From the NCBI GenBank assembly GCA_003506735.1, contig DNYS01000074.1, positions 1 to 5,230 of the forward strand: a stretch of DNA of 5,230 nucleotides. Direction: 5' to 3'. The DNA is from Nitrospinota bacterium. GTDB lineage: Bacteria > UBA8248. A program made the position numbers and the translations under genes. Positions 1-5,230 of this stretch are shown here, one piece after another; within the stretch, counting starts at the first letter, position 1, and the number at the start of each line of letters is the position of its first letter. The notes under the pieces are model-generated. The model searched no databases. It worked only from the letters and a program-made list of their open reading frames with translations, and was not told the origin of the DNA.

Positions 1-53
1 TGGGCCATGATGCCGATATTGCGGATTTTTTTGAGGTCGAACATCTTACTCAC
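1..53 (-). CDS. fusA: Elongation factor G, N-terminal end only (runs off window)
   Basis: EF-G is the cytoplasmic GTPase that drives tRNA-mRNA translocation on the ribosome and, with RRF, ribosome recycling. Only 17 codons are visible, reading MSKMFDLKKIRNIGIMA. The RNIGIMA block directly precedes the P-loop (HIDAGKTT) in EF-G proteins, but that loop lies outside the window. I place the start at GTG 53-51 rather than the in-frame ATG at 44-42. A purine-rich site AAAGGGA (69-63) sits 9 nt before the GTG but 18 nt before the ATG, and the GTG gives the usual ten residues ahead of RNIG. The gene follows the rpsG stop by 24 nt, as expected in a str operon. The family call rests on a short stretch plus gene order. 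The domain content and the integrity of the rest cannot be judged. Confidence 0.9.
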   Translation of the reverse strand, partial: MSKMFDLKKIRNIGIMA

Positions 54-61
54 TTGGTGAA

Positions 62-69
62 TTCCCTTT
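62..69 (-). promoter_or_regulatory. Ribosome binding site of fusA
   Basis: The minus strand reads AAAGGGAA between the rpsG stop and fusA. The distance from GGGA to the GTG at 53 is 9 nt, within the usual range, while the downstream ATG at 44 would be 18 nt away. This site is the main reason for choosing the GTG start. Confidence 0.6.
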
Positions 70-77
70 ATGCCTCT

Positions 78-545
78 CTACCAGCGGTAGTGGGCAAAAG
101 CCTTATTGGCATCGGCCATGCGGTGAGTGTTTTCCCTCAATCGGACCGAACCACCCGTATTGTTCGAGGCATCCATAAATTCGGCGGAAAGACCGCTTTC
201 GATTCTCTTGTCCCGGCTCCTGGCGTTCTGAATAATCCACCGGATGCTCAACGCGGTCCGCCGATCCGGCCTGACTTCGACCGGAATCTGGTAGGTGGCG
301 CCGCCGACTCGCCTCGGGCGGACCTCCAGTGCGGGCTTGACGTTCTCGATCGCCCGCCTGAAAACTTTGAGAGGGTCTTCCTTCATCTTCTCTTCGATGA
401 TGTCCATCGCGCCGTAAAATATTCGCTCAGCCAGCGATTTCTTACCTTGCACCATGAGCGAGTTGATGAACCTCGTCACCAGCCGATCCTTGAATTTCGG
501 ATCGGGCAAGACCACTCGTTTTGTCGCTCTCTTCCGCCTTGCCAT
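78..545 (-). CDS. rpsG: 30S ribosomal protein S7
   Basis: S7 is a primary assembly protein that nucleates folding of the 3' major domain (head) of 16S rRNA and lies near the exit-site tRNA. The protein has 155 residues, essentially the common bacterial length of about 156, so it is complete. Visible family blocks are the basic N-terminus (residues 1-10), [10 protein letters not shown] (13-22), the signature GKKSLAE (34-40), [18 protein letters not shown] (76-93) and the C-terminal [13 protein letters not shown] (143-155). It starts at ATG 545-543, with a strong Shine-Dalgarno GGGAGG (561-556) 10 nt upstream, and stops at TAG 80-78. It lies 45 nt after rpsL and 24 nt before fusA, which implies cotranscription. 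In E. coli, S7 represses the operon by binding a longer rpsL-rpsG spacer. This 45-nt gap shows no obvious equivalent fold, so that control is unsupported here. The identification is secure. Confidence 0.98.
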   Translation of the reverse strand: MARRKRATKRVVLPDPKFKDRLVTRFINSLMVQGKKSLAERIFYGAMDIIEEKMKEDPLKVFRRAIENVKPALEVRPRRVGGATYQIPVEVRPDRRTALSIRWIIQNARSRDKRIESGLSAEFMDASNNTGGSVRLRENTHRMADANKAFAHYRW

Positions 546-590
546 CAGGCGAATTCCTCCCTTATTTACCAGCTTCGTCTATCGTGGGGT

Positions 591-962
591 CTACTTCGGC
601 TTTTTCGCTCCGTATTTGGACCGTCCGTTTCGGCGAACATCTACGCCGGCACAGTCGAGGGTCCCCCGAATCACATGGTAGCGAACACCGGGAAGGTCTT
701 TTACGCTCCCGCCACGGATGAGCACAATGGAGTGCTCCTGTAGGTTGTGGCCCTCGCCTGGAATATACGTCGTCACTTCCATCCCGTTCGTCAGACGAAC
801 ACGAGCCACCTTGCGGAGAGCTGAGTTGGGTTTTTTCGGCGTCGTCGTATAGACGCGCACGCAAACACCTCTTCTCTGAGGACAGGAGCGGAGGGCGGGG
901 CTGTCCGTCTTAGCCCGAATTCGCTTGCGTCCCTTGCGAATCAGCTGATTTATCGTCGGCAC
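591..962 (-). CDS. rpsL: 30S ribosomal protein S12
   Basis: S12 sits at the decoding centre of the 30S subunit and helps control tRNA selection and translational fidelity. At 123 residues it is full length. It begins [13 protein letters not shown] and contains [15 protein letters not shown] (37-51), [13 protein letters not shown] (66-78), [17 protein letters not shown] (84-100) and a basic C-terminal end with [10 protein letters not shown]. The lysines where streptomycin-resistance mutations usually fall (K43 and K88, counting Met) are wild type, as is Asp89, the residue methylthiolated by RimO in E. coli. The roughly 13-residue insertion found before QKRGVC in Firmicutes is absent, a Gram-negative-type trait. 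The start is GTG at 962-960, set by the conserved N-terminus and an AGGAG site 5 nt upstream. The stop is TAG. It is the first gene of the str operon, preceded by a promoter and a leader of about 200 nt. The identification is secure. Confidence 0.98.
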   Translation of the reverse strand: MPTINQLIRKGRKRIRAKTDSPALRSCPQRRGVCVRVYTTTPKKPNSALRKVARVRLTNGMEVTTYIPGEGHNLQEHSIVLIRGGSVKDLPGVRYHVIRGTLDCAGVDVRRNGRSKYGAKKPK

Positions 963-967
963 AGCAC

Positions 968-972
968 ACTCC
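968..972 (-). promoter_or_regulatory. Ribosome binding site of rpsL
   Basis: AGGAG on the minus strand lies 5 nt before the GTG at 962. A second in-frame GTG at 968-966 overlaps this site and so cannot use it. The site therefore fixes the rpsL start at the downstream GTG, which also gives the conserved N-terminus beginning with Met-Pro-Thr-Ile. Confidence 0.75.
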
Positions 973-1107
973 TACAACAAGGGTCAAATCCAAAAAAAAC
1001 CGCCCGCATTACAGTCCCCGCCCAAGTGCCAAATAAGACAACAAATCGGCAATTGGCCGAAAAGACTCAACGAGGCGATCTTCTTCTATTTGACGGCTAA
1101 TTCCGCC

Positions 1108-1147
1108 AAAAAAGAACCTGGCCAGACCCGGTGCATTTCACCAGGTT
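1108..1147 (-). terminator. Candidate intrinsic terminator / attenuator ahead of rpsL
   Basis: AACCTGG (1147-1141) and CCAGGTT (1121-1115) are perfect complements, separated by 19 nt and followed by C and six T (1113-1108). This has the layout of a Rho-independent terminator, though a 7-bp stem with a 19-nt loop is weak. It could end rpoBC transcripts, since nothing better was seen between the rpoC stop and this point. Because it lies downstream of the predicted rpsL promoter, str-operon transcripts must also cross it, which suggests partial termination or attenuation. The 5' arm can instead pair locally with 1133-1126, which would dissolve the terminator stem. Function is inferred from layout alone. 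Confidence 0.45.
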
Positions 1148-1166
1148 TCTGCCCAAGAAGGTGGCG

Positions 1167-1194
1167 ATTATAAAGAAACTTTGGCTCCTGTCAA
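1167..1194 (-). promoter_or_regulatory. Sigma70-type promoter of the rpsL-rpsG-fusA operon
   Basis: The minus strand has a -35 box TTGACA (1194-1189) and a -10 box TATAAT (1172-1167), both perfect consensus, 16 bp apart. It lies 56 nt beyond the rpoC stop and points at rpsL. Transcription should begin near 1162-1158, giving a leader of about 200 nt. The bases between the -10 box and the start read CGCCACC. Such a GC-rich discriminator is typical of ribosomal-component promoters that ppGpp and DksA shut down in the stringent response. No AT-rich UP element is evident upstream of the -35 box. The str genes can thus be made independently of rpoBC read-through. Confidence 0.85.
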
Positions 1195-1249
1195 GCCCCA
1201 CATTTCATTGACGATTCCGCCATCTCAGGAAGCTGGACTTTCGCTTTTT

Positions 1250-4200
1250 TTACCCTGCAGATGCGTCCGCCTTGGCCGCATTCGGCGAGGAAACTTCGGG
1301 GGCCTCTCCTCCGATTTCCTCGGCTTCTTCCGAAGTGACGATAATTTCTTCATGCGCCGGTGCCAATTCCACCTCCGGAGACAACAATTCAACCTGCTGA
1401 TAGCGCGGATTTCCTGTTCCGGCGGGAATTAGACGGCCCATGATGACGTTTTCCTTGAGCCCACGCAGATGATCGATCTTTCCGGAAACGGCCGCCTGGG
1501 TCAGGACCCGGGTGGTCTCCTGGAACGAGGCCGCCGAGATGAAGCTATCCGTCGAGAGGGAGGCCCGGGTGATCCCCAGCAATATGGGCCGCGCCGTCGC
1601 GGGCACCTTGCCATCGGTCTCTGCTTCTTGGTTGCGAACCCGGAACGACTCTCGGGTTACCTGTTCGCCTACAACGAATTCCGTCTCGCCCGGATCCGTT
1701 ATCTCGAGGCGGCGCAGCATCTGGCGCACGATGACCTCGATATGCTTGTCATTAATCTGAACGCCCTGGAGCCGGTATACCTCCTGGACCTCGTTGACCA
1801 GGTAGTTTTGAAGCTCCTTCTCGCCCAGGACGGCCAGGATATCGTGCGGATTCGCGGCCCCGTCCATCAACGGCTCGCCGGCTTTGACGTAATCGCCTTC
1901 CTGGACGCTCACGTGCTTGCCGCGCGGGATCAGGTACTCGCGCTCATCTCCCGTATCCGAGACCACAAGCACACGCCGCATGCCTCTCAGCGTACCGGCG
2001 AATTTCACGTATCCGTTGATTTCCGATATGATCGCATTTTCCTTGGGCTGACGCGCTTCGAACAACTCGGCCACCCGCGGCAAACCGCCAGTGATATCCT
2101 TCGTTTTGGATGTATCCCGCGTAATCTTAAAAATAATGGTTCCGGGGGCGATTATTTCGCCTTCAGTGACGGAAATATTGGCTCCGGCCGGAAGCGGGTA
2201 GGCCGCCAGCTGCTCCCCGCCCTCGTCGATGAGAACTGCCCTTGGCTGGCGCTTCTCGTCCACGTGGTCGAGGATGACCCGCCGGGAAAGACCGGTGATT
2301 TCATCGATTTCCTCCTGCATGGTGAGGCCTTCGATCACGTCCACCAGGCTGATTTTTCCTTCCTTGTCCGCCATGACCGATGTCGTGTAGGGGTCCCATT
2401 CGAGAATTTTCTCACCCTCGCTGACCCGGGCGCCTTCTTTGGGCTTAACCGATGCGCCGTACACGACGGAGTAGCGTTCCCTTTCGCGGCCGGCCTCATC
2501 GCAAATCGAGATCAGGCCGTTCCGGTTCATGGCGATTTGCTCGCCCCGGCCGGTGGTAATGAGCCGGAGGTTTTCGAATTTGATGAATCCGGGGCGCTTG
2601 GCTTCGACCGTGCTCTGCTCGCCGGCGCGGGTGGCCGTTCCGCCGATATGGAAGGTCCGCATCGTGAGCTGGGTCCCCGGCTCTCCGATGGATTGCGCCG
2701 CGATGACGCCTACCGCTTCGCCGACCTCGATCATCTGCCCGGTCGCCAGGCTTCGGCCATAGCACTTCGAGCATACGCCGTTGCGCGAATCGCAAGTCAG
2801 CACCGATCGAATGATGACCTTATCGACCCCGGCATTTTCGATCAGGCGAACCTTGTCCGAATTGATCTCCTCGCCCGTACTGCATAAAACATCTCCGGTG
2901 AACGGGTCCTTGATATCTTGAAGAGCGATCCTGCCGAGAATCCGGTCTCCGAGGGTTTGGATGATTTTGCCGCCCTCGACGAGAGGCACCATTTCGATTC
3001 CGTTCATCGTCCCGCAATCTTCCTGGGTGATGATGACATCCTGCGCGACATCGACCAGCCGGCGGGTCAGGTATCCGCTGTTGGCCGTCTTGAGGGCGGT
3101 GTCCGCAAGCCCTTTCCGGGCGCCGTGCGTAGAAATGAAGTACTGGAGCACCGAAAGGCCCTCGCGGAAATTGGCCGTGATGGGCGTTTCGATAATCTCG
3201 CCGGAAGGCTTCGCCATCAGGCCGCGCATTCCGCCGAGCTGGCGAAGCTGCGCCGTGCTTCCCCGGGCGCCCGAATCGGCCATGATATAGATGGGGTTGA
3301 AATCCTCATCATTCGCGGATTTGCCGTTGGACCCGTTGGCGGATCGTGTGCCGTTCATCACCCTTTCGTCATCGCGCTCAAGAGATTTGAACATCTCGCT
3401 CGCGACCTCTTCGGTCACATGCGACCAGATGTCGATGATTTTGTTGTAGCGCTCCCCGTCGGTGATTAGGCCGTCCCGGTATTCCTTTTCAACGTCAAGA
3501 ACCTGGTTCCGGGCTCCTTCGGCCAAATCTTCTTTGGCGTCGGGAATTTTCATGTCGTCGATGGAAATCGAAATACCCGCCCGGGTGGCGTGCTCGAACC
3601 CGATGTTTTTCAGATCGTCGAGGAATTTCACGGTGGCCGCGCGGCCGGCCAGGTCAAAGCAGGTGGCTACGAGGGTGGTCAGGCGTTTTTTATCGAGAAC
3701 ATCGTTGACCGTGGAGAACGGAACGCCCTCGGGAAGAATTTCATACATGAGTACGCGGCCAACCGTGGTTTCCACAAGATCGCCATCGATCCGGACGCGA
3801 ATCCGCGCCTGGAGGCTGACCTCGTCCTGATCGAAAGCGATCCGGATTTCGGTGGAGTTGCTGAATACCCGCCCTTCGCCGGAAGAACCCGCGCGGGGCT
3901 TTGTCAGGTAGTAGCAGCCCAGGATGATGTCCTGACTCGGAACGGCCACGGGCATCCCGTTCGCGGGCGATAGAATATTGTTGGCCGAGAGCATGAGCAC
4001 CCTCGTCTCCTCGACCGCATCGACCGAAAGCGGAACGTGCACCGCCATTTGATCTCCGTCGAAGTCGGCGTTGAACGCGGCGCAGACCAGCGGATGGACC
4101 CGGATGGCTTTTCCTTCCACCAGCTGGGGCATGAATGCCTGCATGCCCAAGCGGTGAAGCGTCGGCGCGCGGTTGAGAATCACCGGGTGGTTTTTCACCA

Positions 4201-5230
4201 CCTCCTCGAGAACGTCCCAGACCTCGGGACGCTCCTCATCGACCAGTTTCTTTGCGGCCTTTACGGTGGAAACCAGCCCCTTCTCTTCAAGCTTGTTGTA
4301 GATGAAGGGCTTGAAAAGCTCGAGTGCCATTTTTTTGGGCAAGCCGCACTGGTTGAACTGAAGTTCGGGGCCGACCACGATGACCGAGCGCCCCGAATAA
4401 TCGACGCGCTTGCCGAGGAGATTCTGGCGGAACCGACCCTGCTTGCCCTTGAGCATGTCCGAGAGACTCTTCAGGGGCCTCCGGTTCGCGCCCCGGAGCA
4501 GACGGCCCCGGCGTCCGTTGTCGAAAAGGGCATCGACGGCTTCCTGAAGCATCCTTTTTTCGTTTCGAGTGATGATCTCGGGCGCCTTGAGCTCCATCAG
4601 CCGCATCAGGCGGTTGTTTCGGTTGATGACGCGCCGGTAGAGATCGTTCAGGTCGCTTGTGGCGAACCGCCCGCCATCGAGGGGCACCAAAGGGCGCAAC
4701 TCGGGCGGAAGAACCGGGATGACCTCGAGAATCATCCATTCGGGCCGGTTGCCCGAATTCCGGAAGGCATCGACCACTTTCAAGCGCTTAATGTACTTTT
4801 TTTTCTTCTGGACGTTCTTGGTTTCCTTTATGTCTACTTTGAGCTGGGCCCCCAGGGTATCGAGGTCGATCTCGGCCAACAACTCCCGAATGGCCTCGGC
4901 TCCGATTCCGATCTTGTATTCTTCCTCGTCGAATTCTTCGTATATTTTACGGTGCTGCTCTTCGTTGATCAGCTCGCATTTCTTGAGTTCCGTCTCGCCC
5001 GGATCGATGACTACATAATTTTCAAAATACAGCACCCGCTCCAGTTCCCGAAGGGTCATATCGAGAAGATTGCCGATCCGGCTGGGCAACCCCTTGAAGA
5101 ACCAAACGTGGGACACCGGGCTGACGACCTCGATGTGCCCGAGACGCTCGCGCCTCACCTTCGAGGAAATGACCTCTACGCCGCATTTTTCGCACACCAC
5201 GCCCCGGTACTTCATGCGCTTGTACTTGCC
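1250..5230 (-). CDS. rpoC: DNA-directed RNA polymerase subunit beta' (5' end outside window)
   Basis: Beta' forms the clamp and, with beta, the active site of RNA polymerase. The window holds 1326 codons plus stop TAA; comparison with E. coli suggests about 72 N-terminal residues are missing. Numbering from the Met codon at 5215-5213, the visible parts are as follows. The second half of the N-terminal zinc site is C8 and C11. The sigma-binding clamp helices lie near 189-232, and lid/rudder and switch sequences near 235-276. The catalytic NADFDGD has Asp 384, 386 and 388. The rim helices lie near 565-615. The bridge helix is about 685-720. The second zinc site is C734, C808, C815 and C818. The trigger loop begins TMRTFHIGG (851-859) and is split by an SI3 domain (about 862-1034). 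The conserved C-terminal block (about 1040-1270) ends in an acidic, Ala-rich tail (1281-1321). An Asn/Gly/Ser-rich linker lies at 621-637. The reading frame is unbroken and no intein is present. rpoB is expected upstream. Confidence 0.99.
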   Translation of the reverse strand, partial: GKYKRMKYRGVVCEKCGVEVISSKVRRERLGHIEVVSPVSHVWFFKGLPSRIGNLLDMTLRELERVLYFENYVVIDPGETELKKCELINEEQHRKIYEEFDEEEYKIGIGAEAIRELLAEIDLDTLGAQLKVDIKETKNVQKKKKYIKRLKVVDAFRNSGNRPEWMILEVIPVLPPELRPLVPLDGGRFATSDLNDLYRRVINRNNRLMRLMELKAPEIITRNEKRMLQEAVDALFDNGRRGRLLRGANRRPLKSLSDMLKGKQGRFRQNLLGKRVDYSGRSVIVVGPELQFNQCGLPKKMALELFKPFIYNKLEEKGLVSTVKAAKKLVDEERPEVWDVLEEVVKNHPVILNRAPTLHRLGMQAFMPQLVEGKAIRVHPLVCAAFNADFDGDQMAVHVPLSVDAVEETRVLMLSANNILSPANGMPVAVPSQDIILGCYYLTKPRAGSSGEGRVFSNSTEIRIAFDQDEVSLQARIRVRIDGDLVETTVGRVLMYEILPEGVPFSTVNDVLDKKRLTTLVATCFDLAGRAATVKFLDDLKNIGFEHATRAGISISIDDMKIPDAKEDLAEGARNQVLDVEKEYRDGLITDGERYNKIIDIWSHVTEEVASEMFKSLERDDERVMNGTRSANGSNGKSANDEDFNPIYIMADSGARGSTAQLRQLGGMRGLMAKPSGEIIETPITANFREGLSVLQYFISTHGARKGLADTALKTANSGYLTRRLVDVAQDVIITQEDCGTMNGIEMVPLVEGGKIIQTLGDRILGRIALQDIKDPFTGDVLCSTGEEINSDKVRLIENAGVDKVIIRSVLTCDSRNGVCSKCYGRSLATGQMIEVGEAVGVIAAQSIGEPGTQLTMRTFHIGGTATRAGEQSTVEAKRPGFIKFENLRLITTGRGEQIAMNRNGLISICDEAGRERERYSVVYGASVKPKEGARVSEGEKILEWDPYTTSVMADKEGKISLVDVIEGLTMQEEIDEITGLSRRVILDHVDEKRQPRAVLIDEGGEQLAAYPLPAGANISVTEGEIIAPGTIIFKITRDTSKTKDITGGLPRVAELFEARQPKENAIISEINGYVKFAGTLRGMRRVLVVSDTGDEREYLIPRGKHVSVQEGDYVKAGEPLMDGAANPHDILAVLGEKELQNYLVNEVQEVYRLQGVQINDKHIEVIVRQMLRRLEITDPGETEFVVGEQVTRESFRVRNQEAETDGKVPATARPILLGITRASLSTDSFISAASFQETTRVLTQAAVSGKIDHLRGLKENVIMGRLIPAGTGNPRYQQVELLSPEVELAPAHEEIIVTSEEAEEIGGEAPEVSSPNAAKADASAG

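Larger units (their letters stand above)
963..1162 (-). promoter_or_regulatory. Structured 5' leader of the rpsL-rpsG-fusA transcript
   Basis: This stretch of about 200 nt between the predicted start of transcription and the rpsL start codon has no convincing gene. Read on the minus strand, it holds several inverted repeats. One is an 8-bp stem 1146-1139/1133-1126 with a 5-nt loop. The next is a 7-bp stem 1147-1141/1121-1115 followed by six T. The third is an 8-bp stem (one G-U pair) 1110-1103/1096-1089 with a 6-nt loop, which takes up three bases of that T run. The fourth is a 5-bp stem 1060-1056/1050-1046. A run of eight T (999-992) with the preceding GGGCGG can pair over 14 positions, including five G-U pairs, with 1086-1073. 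Several of these helices exclude one another. What is seen is complementarity only. That it folds or regulates is inference. The leader resembles no riboswitch class I recognise. Confidence 0.45.

Noticed and set aside
546..590. S7 translational repressor site between rpsL and rpsG
   Set aside because: The E. coli site occupies a longer spacer. This one is 45 nt, largely taken by the rpsG ribosome binding site, and shows no clear S7-binding fold.
54..743. Plus-strand open frame of 229 codons
   Set aside because: It runs antisense through rpsG, the spacer and most of rpsL. The protein has no family features, so it is a shadow of the ribosomal genes.
1015..1033. TGGCAC on the minus strand resembling a sigma54 -24 element
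   Set aside because: The matching -12 GC is absent at the required spacing (the bases there are GG), and a perfect sigma70 promoter already serves the operon.
1195..1249. Separate intrinsic terminator directly after the rpoC stop
   Set aside because: The A run after the stop is not a U tract, and I could find no stem followed by T in this stretch. Nothing else was seen in it.
1181..1432. Plus-strand frame of 83 codons starting in the rpoC-rpsL gap
   Set aside because: Its start overlaps the minus-strand promoter and most of it is antisense to the rpoC tail. No ribosome binding site or recognisable motif supports it.
1469..2887. Plus-strand open frame of 472 codons opposite rpoC
   Set aside because: It lies fully antisense to the conserved C-terminal half of beta', has no recognisable domain, and is composed as expected for a mirror frame of GC-rich codons. 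The constraint belongs to rpoC.
1..5230. Novel accessory or defence system
   Set aside because: Every coding stretch is explained by rpoC, rpsL, rpsG and fusA, with only one gap of 287 bases. There are no repeats, transposase or foreign-composition segments to suggest an inserted system.

Overview
This window is core housekeeping sequence, all read from the minus strand. In transcription order it holds the 3' nine-tenths of rpoC (RNA polymerase beta'), a 287-base gap with a promoter and a structured leader, then rpsL (S12), rpsG (S7) and the first codons of fusA (elongation factor G). This is the widespread rpoC-rpsL-rpsG-fusA order, in which the str operon sits directly behind rpoBC. No mobile element, CRISPR array, tRNA, rRNA or accessory gene was found.

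Organism: a GC-rich (by eye) diderm bacterium. S12 lacks the N-terminal insertion typical of Firmicutes. Beta' carries the SI3 domain inside the trigger loop, as in Proteobacteria and several other Gram-negative phyla. The rpoC-str linkage argues against Gammaproteobacteria of the E. coli type. A deltaproteobacterium-like or neighbouring lineage is the best guess, but the phylum cannot be fixed from these genes by eye.

Layout: 1250-5230 is rpoC, entering the window at about E. coli residue 73 and running to its stop. 963-1249 is the rpoC-rpsL gap. It has a consensus-perfect sigma70 promoter (TTGACA, 16 bp, TATAAT) with a GC-rich discriminator, then a leader of about 200 nt. The leader has a hairpin followed by six U, which overlaps a competing hairpin. 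591-962 is rpsL (GTG start), 78-545 is rpsG (ATG start), and 1-53 is the start of fusA (best read as a GTG start). The last three are closely spaced and probably one transcript.

How they work together: beta' is the catalytic partner subunit of RNA polymerase, S12 and S7 are small-subunit proteins of the decoding centre and head, and EF-G drives translocation. The points worth a second look are the promoter and possible attenuator ahead of rpsL, and the pattern of ppGpp-site residues in beta'. The site 2 (DksA-side) residues are kept while most site 1 residues are replaced. I saw no sign of a novel system.
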